From contig JASANE010012406.1 of the NCBI GenBank assembly GCA_030248225.1, positions 1-64,000 on the forward strand: a DNA stretch of 64,000 bases. The letters are read 5' to 3'. Every line of letters starts with the position of its first letter. Within the stretch, counting starts at the first letter, position 1. Of the stretch, positions 7,082-18,000 are shown piece by piece. A program made the position numbers and the translations under genes. Below the pieces are notes generated by a model that saw only the letters and a list, made by a program, of their open reading frames with translations, was not told the DNA's origin and searched no databases. The stretch is from Trileptium ribeirensis. Taxonomy: Eukaryota > Nematoda > Enoplea > Enoplida > Thoracostomopsidae.

Positions 7082-7091
7082 CTTTTCATGT
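7082..7091 (-). promoter_or_regulatory. ACATGAAAAG motif, membrane protein gene
   Basis: An exact motif followed by GAT lies 29 bases before the ATG at 7052 and 70 bases after the polymerase stop. Confidence 0.75.
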
Positions 7092-7161
7092 ATTTCATGC
7101 TAATTTTTTAAATTTTATTATAAATACAACAAAATACATATATAAATACAAAGTATAAATA

Positions 7162-10100
7162 TCAATCAGAACAATCCATAATATCACAATGTCCGTATGG
7201 AATAGAAGTTATCCCATCTAGTAAAATATACCGCTTATCGTCATAAGCGCTCAAACTAATCTTATTCTGCTCAACCGTATACAGTTGATGTTTATTGTTT
7301 GAAATCTTTTTCATTAAATGTCTTAGTCTAGTGGTATCTCTGAGAGTCTGGATGTAATCATCCATATGTATAGCTTTTTTGAGTGTTTGTTTTTTGACGC
7401 CCTTTGCTCTCTTTTTCTCAACACCTCCACATTTTAACGAGTACATTTTTGGTTTCAATCCACAAAATTCTTCAATAGGAATCCCAGCAGTTTCATCTTT
7501 CATTTTACCCAAAACCTTTTTGTTTGTGGTAGAGTATAGGAAGTGATCGGGTGAATAGTCACTGGTGTCAAAATATTCTATGTCCTCCTTCATGTCACCG
7601 TAGACATCCTCCGCGTACATATCATAGCAGAGACTGTCGGTATCGGTAAACAGCAGATGACAATCATACCTGCTTTTGATATATTTATAGTGGAATTCGT
7701 ACATTAACATTTTGGAGAGCTCAAGAACAGTAAAACCCACGTAAATTGGTTTGCATAAACAAACACTTGGTTTCTTCATTGAAACCGCCACTAAATTTTC
7801 ATCAAAGATTGTACTACCACTATAACGAGGGTTTGATACCAACTTCTGAAACTTTTTCGGGCAATTTATAAGTTTAATGTCTTTATAAGCCCGTACATTT
7901 TCCATAGTTTTTCCAAAGACAGCATTATTTAGCAGTTTAAATAAATCCTTTTCAAAATCACTCTTTGCGCCTTTGCGTTTTTCGGTATTAAACAAAATGT
8001 AGGGTTTCATCCAATCCCGCTGGTTAAACTGAATTGCCCTATGAATTTTAGTTACCTTGAGACCCAATTCGGTATACAGTTTCAGATTCCTAGCATGTAC
8101 GATATATTTAGCCTTGTTGTTCAAATTAGGGACAAGTTTTCTAACTGGGGTATATTTCATTCGGAAATCCTCCTTTACCTGGAGGCAATATGGGGACAAC
8201 ATTGAGTCTTCAATTTTCATAGATTCGGGAGCAAGAGGGTAATCACTGTGTAAGGTGTGTAAATAATCTGGGTATTCCAGATCAACTTCAAGCACATAAC
8301 CAATATCCTCATCGTTTTCCCAATTTATCTTTGACAGACGACTCTCTTCTACCCACTTGAATCCATCTACGGGTAACTTCTGAACCATAGTCCATCCATA
8401 TAAATTATTCGCATCCAAGTACATTATATAGTTTGACTCCTTAGTTGGGTCATAATTTTCAAGATACTTGTTGTTGGCTTTGGCATAACGGTGTGAAATC
8501 ATTGAAATGCCTCCTCGTATGCCATGTTCAAAAAACATGTACATGTTAGAGTCTTTCAACAATTGTAACCGAACACCTGTCAACTTTAAACAAGCATCCC
8601 ATCCAAAACTTGGGAGCGTTATATAATGTACTGGGTCCAACTTATAATTATCAATAGCAAAATTTCTAAAACTTTCAAATACATCACATAATAATAAAAC
8701 ATCAGTCTTTACATAGAGATCATGGTATTGTCCCATGTTCTCCAAATTTAGTTCAGACCATACTTTTTTAGCATGTTTATAATCATCTTCAGTTATATTT
8801 TGATCATTTAGTTTATTGTAGAACGCATTGATAGATGGTAATTGCGTTTCATCAAAGCGTTCCCAAGAGTCCATATAATCGTATGGGTACACACCCTTTG
8901 GTAATAATAGTACCGTATTGTTTCCAAATTCCGCCGTCATTGCCTGAAATTTACCATCCTTCTTTAAATTATCCACCATCGCTTGAAGAGAAGATGACAG
9001 AAATTGAAAGTCTTTAAATTTGAGAGACCAAGTATATTTTTAGGTTTTGGACTCTCTTCCGCTGCTGTAGTATCTTCAGCCACAATATTATCCAACAGTT
9101 CATTATCCTCCATATCACTGTCTTCTCCCTCACCTAGCTGATCGAGAGATACCACATCAGACAGTTCATCTTCGTCAATTTCTAGATGAGGTTGAATGTT
9201 TGGTTGCATTGAGTCGTGTATAGCAAAGAGATGAGCGAGATAACCGTTGGGGTCGTATGTTGTGGTTCTTTGTTGATGTTCAACAGTTTGATGTTGAAGT
9301 TTGATGCTAAAGGACAAATAATCCTCAGCACCTTTGGGTATACAATCGAGCTCCATCTTAAGTTGATTGGTTAATTTACCAATCTCTTGCATGATGAGAT
9401 GACCATCATACTTTCGCAAGTTGTGGAAAAATATATTGACATCCCGGTTTATCTTGTAGCTAATGTTGCACTCATTGTGGACTGCACCGCGGAATCGACC
9501 ACAAAGATGACAGTGGTCTCTGACACGATCGTACAGCAGCTGTTTACCACAAATGAAGCATTCTTTTGTGTAGTTGTACTGAAGCCAATCGTCTTTAGTC
9601 ATCTGCATCGGTATTTGATTATTAACGATCTCTTGGTACTTGTTACCCAATCCAATTACATTGAGTAAAAAGTTTTTGACACAGTCTTTACCGCGATATT
9701 CCACGGGTTTCCCCATTTCTTTTGTATTGTCCCCACAGCATTGAAAAATGTCAATCATCCCATATCCACACACTTGATGTTTTTGATAAGCTTCGGTGTA
9801 TGAAGTTGATGGACATGGTTGACAAGAATCTATCGGGAGAAGGAACGTTTCAAACTCGGCATAGATGGTATATGGAACTCGAAGCATTTTATGGGTGTTT
9901 CGAAATTGAAGAATGTCGTCTTTGGGGAATGTTATTCGAGTATATTCGTTATTTTTACACATTTCTGTATGGAGATCCAACTTTGCTTGGGAATATTGAG
10001 AAAGGAGATATCGCTGACAAATGTAGAGACGTACTTTATATCCTCTTTGTGTATGTAGTAATCGATCCAAGTCTTTGATCCAGCAATAATGTCCCTTGTA

Positions 10101-10855
10101 TAACAGCAAATTAACCACTCGTTCATAGGGTCCCTCGTATATACCAAGAGGTATTAATTTGCCTTCATCATACGATATCACGCTGACGCCAAAATTGTTA
10201 AGCTTCTCAAACTTGCTGATATCGCCGACTTGTACTGGGAAGTTGATGCCTTGGAAATTGAGTCTGTCTGCATATTGCTCGTATTTCGATTGACGATCAG
10301 CATTTTTATCAACCGGGTACAAAGCCGATAATACAGCCCATTGGAAACACCTGTTGTCCTGATTTTGAACGTTGATCACCGCCTTTTCGACTGAATTGCT
10401 TTAGGGAGAGGCTTGTAGGTAGCCCCTCGTAATCCAACGTAACGAGCCAGGTGCAGGTCGATGTGATCCGCCTGTTTGACAATCCATCCGGATCCACGCT
10501 GGACAAAGGTGTCAATGTTCTTTAAAATATCATCGAAAATCATTGATGTATGTTGATTGATGGTTGAAAAATTGAGAATCCGCTGTAGTTTACCAGAGAA
10601 GGTTGCACTGATTGTCGTATCAGGGTCCATATCCTTTTCAAAAGTAATCTTCATACCAACGTATGCCTTGAGACCATTCCATGTCGACAGCCGTTCTTTG
10701 ACCGCATTTTCCAACTGGCGCCTGCTGTGATTGAGGAATACAGCAGGGTCCACCACGCTGCGACGTGAGGTAATTTAATAACTTTCCAAAAAACCTCGTA
10801 GTGGTTTGGACAGCAACGAGAGCATAAAACCAAGCAGTTCAGAAATGAACGCCAT
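7162..10855 (-). pseudogene. POLB: Protein-primed family B DNA polymerase, one stop and two frameshifts
   Basis: The likely start is ATG 10855, 43 bases past a motif. The reading frame has a TAA at 10775-10777, shifts near 10380 (in an A-run) and again near 9015-9035, and ends at 7162. The N-terminal part has HIDLHLARY and the continuing AINVQ-like NVQNQDNRCFQWAVLSALYP. A Cys/His cluster (CFICGKQLLYDRVRDHCHLC) resembles endonuclease VII-type zinc sites found in these enzymes. The exonuclease region has YAEFETF and FHNLRKYDGHLI. The polymerase motifs are intact: A in YLDANNLYGW, B in LLNNAVFGKTMEN, C in LLFTDTDSLCY. An acidic low-complexity insert (about 9090-9260) separates the exonuclease and polymerase parts. 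It would replicate the element from protein-primed ends. Confidence 0.92.
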
Positions 10856-10898
10856 ATCAAACTGATTGAAATTTTGAAATTACACAGCCTTTTATACC

Positions 10899-10908
10899 CT
10901 TTTCATGT
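10899..10908 (-). promoter_or_regulatory. ACATGAAAAG motif, polymerase gene
   Basis: An exact motif lies 43 bases before ATG 10855, the longest spacing of the ten. It is the outermost recognisable Polinton signal on this side. Confidence 0.7.
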
Positions 10909-11000
10909 ATTCTCTGCTGACGCTGATTGGTTGAATTTTTGGAATTGTGCCAATTGAAGCTTCTAGAACATTCCAAAGTGATGAGTCATTAATTGAATAA

Positions 11001-11180
11001 ATGCCTAGGCGGAGGGGGAGCATTATTATATGTATTACGTATATATGTGTATGTATATATTATATAATGCGTGGGCGGAGGGGGACTATTATTATATGTA
11101 TTACGTATATATGTATATGTATATATTATAATGCGGGCGGAGGGGGACCATGTATTACGTATAGATGTATTTATTATACA
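11001..11180. repeat. Three tandem ~65-bp units beside the Polinton
   Basis: Units start at 11001, 11067 and 11131. Each begins ATGC, then GGGCGGAGGGGGA, then a TATGTATTACGTATATATG-like block. Periods are 66 and 64 bases; the third copy is shortened. It may be a subterminal array of the element. Confidence 0.8.
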
Positions 11181-11181
11181 A

Positions 11182-11290
11182 AGGTCATTAATCATATTTG
11201 ACAGGTAATTAATCATTTTTGACAGGTCACGTGACCCAGGGTCATTAATCATTATTTCCCCTAAAAATTTGACAGGTCATTAATCAAGTG
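11182..11290. repeat. Short TCATTAATCA / TTGACAGG repeats
   Basis: The words TCATTAATCA and TTTGACAGG alternate several times here, with a palindrome GGTCACGTGACC at 11225-11236. It directly follows the 65-bp array. From about 11300 to 11898 there is no recognisable gene apart from a 55-codon open frame starting at an ACCATGG near 11507, unsupported by homology. Confidence 0.6.
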
Positions 11291-11898
11291 AGCCAGAACC
11301 CGTATTTTTCCTACTACAAAACCCCATCACGTGTGTTTGCCCTAGCGTTCGATTGCACCAGAGATTTCAAGGAGCTTAGCAGTAACTATCAAATACCTCA
11401 GAGGGTTGAATACACTGTTTGCAATCGTACCTAGTTATGGTGGCTACACAAGATTCAATTTGTAGCACCATACAGTCAGCCTTCTGTAAGCACAGCCGCG
11501 ATAACCATGGATTGGCTTTTAAAAAGTCCAAACGCAAGTATATTATGTATAGATAGTTTGTTTATTAATATGTCCCTCTTGAAGCGCAAACGTTTATTGT
11601 TAAGAGCCGAGGCAGCATATTCATCAGAAGAGGTGTCGAGCCGGGCATGGTTTACGAAAAACGCTGCCAGGATCTGAAAACGTGGCCCTTTCTAATTTCT
11701 TGCAAACATATCATGGCCAGGTTTGCCGAATTCATGCCAGTCAAGTCGCAGTAGTAATTATTGTTGTTTAGTAATATATGGAAGGACTGTCTTAAAATTA
11801 TCAGTAGTACATACAGGTTCTTGATGCATATATTAATCATTGGACACTAAGCCCTTCGCTCCAATGTAGTATGTGATTAGTCATCTTTCGCTGCGAAA

Positions 11899-12057
11899 AT
11901 GATGAGCCGCGATTCGGAGCCGTCATCGATTTTTTATGGAAATCCAAAAATTATCGCACAACCGCCAAGTGCAACGCGTGACTCGAACATTATCAAAGTA
12001 GCTGTGAAAAATGATCTCGATGCTCAGAAAGTGCCGCAACTGTTGCCGATTGATCAG
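11899..12057 (+). CDS. ELMO: ELMO exon 1 (start)
   Basis: Two adjacent ATGs (11899, 11902). After a 30-residue leader, NIIKVAVKNDLDAQ and LLPIDQ match the start of the ELMO N-terminal domain. Donor GTACGA, phase 0. Confidence 0.8.
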
Positions 12058-15000
12058 GTACGACTGGTTCAGCTTCGAATCCCACCTCTGTCGAAATTGC
12101 TAATGCCCCAACTATCATGTAAACTTGAAAAGTAGTAAAAGCTAATTGTTTGGTTAGCCAGTAACTTGGTCGTGTTCGTTAGCTTTCTAGTTACGCTGCT
12201 TCTAAGATTTCCTGCCTAATTCTCTGAATGCCGAATTTGAAAATTTTATTTTGGCTATTTTTGGTTCCCCAACAGTAGTTAGTGTAGGAGTTTTGCCAGA
12301 GCCATCGGAAGGTAAAAAATCGTGCTTTGTCAGAATTGTCTCGTCAAGAGCTACATCTCTATTTCCTAGCCAGTTTTTGTCAGAAGACCCGTTTTCAATC
12401 TATGAACCAAATTGTTTTTGGGTAATTTTAATATGAGCCAAAAATGACCGCACCGTTGCTACTAATGTATTGGATGTTTTGCACCTTAAATGAAGCCCAT
12501 AAAGCTCAATTTGGAATCATGAAATATTTGGAAATGAATCATTGTGCGCAGACTAGCCGCACTGACTCCGGTTCCCTCTGTGTTCGAGTATATCACTGCC
12601 GGTAGCTTGAAGGTTACTTGGATACAAAATTTTTGCCTGTGTAATTATTAATTTCTATTTTTACATGCTTTACTTTATCTTCATTCTGTATTTTTAATGA
12701 TTTATATTAATTTTTATGAGAGAAGTTGCAGATAACACGGTTATAATGAAATTAAGGAATCGTTGGTAAGAAACATTTCAAGTAATCTTGTATTTATGTG
12801 TATATCCAGAGGCGTAGCATCTTATTAAGTGGGAGCGGCCATAAAGGAAAATTACGTGCGCTGTATGGCAAAAACCTTATTTTTTTCCGAAAAGTGGGGG
12901 ACCCCACGTCTTGCTGCACCCCTGTATATGTCCTTGTGTTTAGATTAAAAATATTTAAAAATTTTCTAAAAGCAATATTTCGACTCTGTGGTTAAATACG
13001 TGACTAACAACAGAACTTATATAGCGGAGTTGACAAGTATTATTAGTCAGACAAAATTTAAAAATTTTTTATCCAATATTTTTACTGAAAAAATGCTGGT
13101 ATCCAGCATTGGTCATTGGGACAGTCAGACAAAATTTAAAAATTTGTCATGCAATATTTTTACTGAAAAATGTTGGTATCCAGCATTGGTCATAGGCCGG
13201 AAAAGCCGGCGGCCGACCTAGCTTCGCCGCAGCCACCGGCTTGGCCGAGTAGGCCGGACTTTTTCCCGGACGCCCGTTTTACGCTGACGGAGGCCGGCCG
13301 GAAAATTTTAAGGCTGGCCAGCTAACGAAAAATCGGGCCAGTGCCCAAAAGTACTAAAACTCAGCCTTAGTGTTACTCTAAGGCTAAGTCGTTAACCCGT
13401 GGATCGATTACGCTGATGTTACCACCATTCGACTCAAGCTCAGGTCGTTAATGCTGTTCTAATGGTAAATATTGTTTGGTTATCATTCAGTCGTTAATTT
13501 ACATTTTTGGAAATAGTCTGTAGTGTATTCGTGTAGTGGCACATCAAAACAAATAAAACGAACTGGAAGGTAGGAATGTGCTCATACTTGGGCGATTGTA
13601 TTTGCAAGAATTATATACCATATGTAACCAACCATATATCGCCTACAGTGGATATAAACCGGGAAATATATCGGGATACTTTTGAACGCAACCACCCGCT
13701 GGAATCCGCATTCCAAATGAAAAGGTCTTAAATCTTATCATATTTATGCAACAACAATGCAAAAACCATTGCGTAGAGCAATATCTGTTTTACACGTGTT
13801 CCGTAAGCATTAGAGGCCGCCAGGTAGCTGTGGTCACTGTAGTCTTCGTTCTAAAATATAAGCTGCTTTTCGGAGCTGCTAAAAATATATTATATGTTTA
13901 TTGTTACACTGTATATATACTATAATAAGAACTGCAACGTAAAGAACACACAACTGTATAAAAGATGAATACAATTACGCGCAGAATCAGCATCGAAAAA
14001 ATTAGATCTTTTATAAAATGTATAAAATATTTAAAAAAATATTTTTTGGAAAAGTCCGATGGCTTTACTGTTGTTTACGAGCTGGAAAAGTCGCTAGCCA
14101 GTCGTTATTCTTGAAGGTCGGTTTGTGGCCGGCCGGCCGTGAAATTTTGGGGCCGGCGGCGAGGCCAGCGAGCGGTAAAACGACTTCCGTGCGGCTGGAA
14201 TCCAACACTACTCGTAGCGATCTCGGATTAAGCTCGATATTGAGGAACTAGCAAGCTTGGACATTTAATATTTATCATGCAATGTTTTTCCAGAAAAAGT
14301 ACTGCTTGTAATCTCCCATTAAGCACGTTATTGAGCAACTAGCGCTTTTGGGCATTATGTAGCATCAGTTGCCACGGAAAACGTCGGAACACATTGTATC
14401 GGTTATTTATTTCACAGCAAATGGTTTTATTTTAAATTATTTAGCAATATTTGCTTTTAGAGGCGGCCGTTGGCGCTGATTATCGAAGATGTGTGTGCTG
14501 AGTAGGTGGACCATAATTATTTATAATACTATGACGAAACAGAAGGAATAAACACAGTTTCGTACTGTAAGTGATATCAGGGTTCCCGCGACCGGGAAAA
14601 ACCGGGAATCGCTCTTCAACCGGGAAAACCCGGGAAAATTGGCTATTTTCATGCCAAAACCGGGAAATTTTTTTATGCAAATTTCGATATTGATTACTAT
14701 CGAAATTTATGTTTTGTTCGTCAACCTCATCCGACTGTCTCCATCAACTACTTTGGGTTGTCTCATAGTGTCCTGAAAGAAATATGGTGGCTGAAATATG
14801 CTGGTAACATCCCGGTTGTGTAATCTGACTTGATCTTAATATGGCTTATAGTTATGATTTATCACATTATATAACGCTATTTCAATGAGCGATAGGTGAT
14901 TTGATGCGTAGATCGGTATTGGAAATGCAGGTTTGCTTTTGTGCCTCTTCTCTATTATGACATAACTTTTGCAGAAAAAAACGGGAATTATTTTCGCCGG

Positions 15001-18000
15001 ACCGGGAAAAACCGGGAAAATGACTCAGGCCGTAGCGCGGGAACCCTGGATATGTAAGGTATGTTATTTGGTAAAAGAATTAAAAAAAATTCGCGATCAT
15101 AATGATATTTCCTGTTTTCTCGTAGCTTGTTGTTTGCGAAGGCTGAACATTATTGTTTTATCATTGGGGATTTTCAAAGAATTACGAATTATTCTTCTGG
15201 GGTTTCCACGCTACCATAGTTTATTTATCTTGCATCTTGATTCAGAATCTAACAGCATCCCTGAATTAACCCTTCTGCTTACCTCATAGTGGCTGCTATG
15301 TTAGTTAGGCACCGGATGTTTGTTTCTTGCCTACTCCCTATCGTTCCTATTGCTTCTTATTCGGATGTCGTACCTTGACCTTTTCGAATTTGAATCTGGA
15401 GTACTCTCTTGGGTAGTGAACCACACTACAGGATCTTCGCCGTGGATATCTTCTTACTGGTTGGGTAGGTTGTTTGTTATGTGTCTGTCGCATGTAGGAC
15501 ATTCGGATAGTTAATCCTGTGTGTTGTCTTTTGGGTGGCCACAGAGTGAGCAGTGCAGCGTGTTAATCTTGTTGATGTCCAATCATGCTTTCAGAATAGT
15601 GCATTTTCCACAACATCGCAGCTGATTTTGGAGTCGTCCCTCACGCCTGCTTTTAGCACTTTTTGTTTGTGCCTTTGGGACGGTGGTATAACTGCTGCTT
15701 GCCTCAATATATTTACTGGGAGTGCCTCGGATGTCTCCTGATGAGGTGCTGTTTATATATAGGAACAGTTGGCTAAACTCATTGTGCTACCTAGGCTGCA
15801 AGCATGTCTGCAACTTCATTTCCTTCGATATTAAAATTATGGGTATCCATTGGATAACGACTTTCCTGACAGTAGAGCATATTAAGACTTGGTTGTTCCA
15901 CAGGTCTTTATCGCTTTGGTTCTTGACTGAAATTACTCCTCCACCGAGATTCCTAACGAGTGGTTGCCAATCTGTCATTATCCAGATGGTGACTGTTCTG
16001 AAATTTTGGTCGAGCACGGTTTTGTAACTTTCATGACGGCGCATTTCTATGTTGGGAAGCTGAACTTTCCGGCAAAGTAACTCTATATTGAACATTATTG
16101 CGTTGTCTGGTAGTTGGATCAACATGCCTGAGCCTCCGTTTTCGTTAGAGATTTCTGCCGATGCTTTAATGATGAGCGTTATTGTAGCTGGTTACTCGAC
16201 CAGTTTAGCTAGAAAACAACGTAGCGAAGCAGAAGATGGTGGCACGTTTCGCCACAAGTGCTGGTCGCAATATTAATGTTGCACTTTAGTCCTCTAAGAG
16301 TTCCAAATGAACAGTTTACGCATTTGGCGTACGTATTTTCAACTGTTGATACCGGAATCTTTTGTTTGTGAGGGGTGCCGATCTTTTGGCTGGCGAAGGG
16401 GTTAGTGTTTTGCATTATAATTTTAGCGTTTTAATGTTTAAGTGTTACAGTTATGGGCTCGGGCAAAATCTGAGAAACTGGAGAAAACATTAGTCTTTGT
16501 TAATTAACGCCTAAAAGCTAGCCGATCGACGTGAGCGAGATTTGATACATTACTCATTGGATTTTTTAATTTTGCAATACACTAGTTCGCGTTTAAATTC
16601 TTTATGTCATGTTTAAACTTGATATTGTTCGGTTTTTAATACATTGGATTAAATGCTTATTTGCTGCTCGTTGCTGCTGTAGGCTGTGGCCATTGTGTCC
16701 CGCTGCTTTTTATGTGTTGCCTTTAGACAATCATCTAGTCATAGCTACGGTACAACGTTTTGTTCACATTTCTTTTTGAAGTGGTTTACAAACATATTGC
16801 CTCACTAGTCGGTAGTGGAACTACATTTGTGAGCGGAGCTTGGGCTGTGGCATTACGAATGTACTCAATTTTATGTTCTTGTAACTATATTGCATAGGGC
16901 TTTATGATTGGTAAAAATATTTGAATTCTTCGACCCAAAAACTCTATAATGGTTTGATCGAAACGATTCTATTTCAATAAATAACACAAATATTGCAAAA
17001 TTCTCTATTTTAGCTGCATAAGCTTAACTAATTAGCTAATTACTGATTAACCACTCAAAATTTTTTAATCCCAAATATCAGGTGCACACTCTAACATGAT
17101 AGGCTTTCAAACAAAAAAAATTAAAAAATCGGTTCAGTGGTTCTTGAGATCCATGAAAGACGAACGGACGAACGGACATCGACTTTTTTGCTCCCAGACA
17201 GAAAATAAAAACGCTTCGCTCGGCTTCACCGAGCTCCGCTCAAACGCGACGAATTTAACAGAATATTGATGGCTACTTCAAACTACTAAAAACGTGCGTG
17301 AGGTTAAGGTCGCCCAGTTTGGAACTGGAGGAACTCAAATGCTTAGGGAAGATTCCTCCAGCTCAAATGGGGGTCACCGCAGTTCAACTGGGGACCATAA
17401 AGCACTATAACTGTCAAAAACGTCAGATTATACGAATTAACGACTCACTATTATGTGTGTTAAGGAAATTAATATTTAACAATTTGTGCTAAAATTTGTC
17501 GATTTTTTTGGTCAAAATAGGAAAAATTAGTACATTTCTGTGCGAAATAGAGACAATTTCCCAAATTTTTAGCGGCGCAGGAAACTGCCTGTGTACATGT
17601 ACTTTGCATGGCCAAGGTTCACCTCGCGGCGCAAACTGAGGGAACCTGTGGAAGGTCGATACCTGGGAAGCGTTCTCTCCTGTTATTTGTATAATCGAGT
17701 ATTATAGTACGGACTTGCTAATATCAGTATGTAACCCACGAGATATTACGTTTTGCTTATTTGCCTGATATAAATAAATGTTTATTTTAGGTGGCAATAT
17801 TCACAGACGGAAATTTATGCACTTAAGTTTGACCAAAGTCCGTCTTTTTACATCACTGAAAAGGTTAGCTGATAATACTATAGCATAATATACTATATTC
17901 TAATACATAAAGAATATAATAATTATACTCTTTGAAGGCTCACAAACAGTCAGATATGAACTCATTTATTTAGTGCTGAGTTCTCTTATTATACTTTCCA

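Larger units (their letters stand above)
592..10908 (-). mobile_element. Maverick/Polinton (adintovirus-like) integrated DNA virus element
   Basis: This block holds the Polinton hallmark set on one strand: protein-primed family B polymerase, retroviral-type integrase with chromodomain, A32/FtsK-type ATPase and double-jelly-roll major capsid protein, plus small proteins that recur in the family. Genes are packed with little or no spacing, and a shared promoter-like motif precedes almost every one. Limits given are the outermost recognised gene and promoter. True ends are unknown, because no long terminal inverted repeat or 6-bp target duplication was found. Several genes are broken, so the copy is probably inactive, yet integrase, ATPase and TBP-like frames remain open. 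No adenain-type protease or penton gene was recognised. Confidence 0.93.

Noticed and set aside
9387..10078. Plus-strand open frames over the polymerase
   Set aside because: The minus strand carries clear polymerase motifs here; the plus frames are shadows.
12271..12350. Splice-site-flanked segment in ELMO intron 1 as an extra ELMO exon
   Set aside because: Exon 2 at 14461-14501 matches the family and the phases exactly, leaving no room for this segment.
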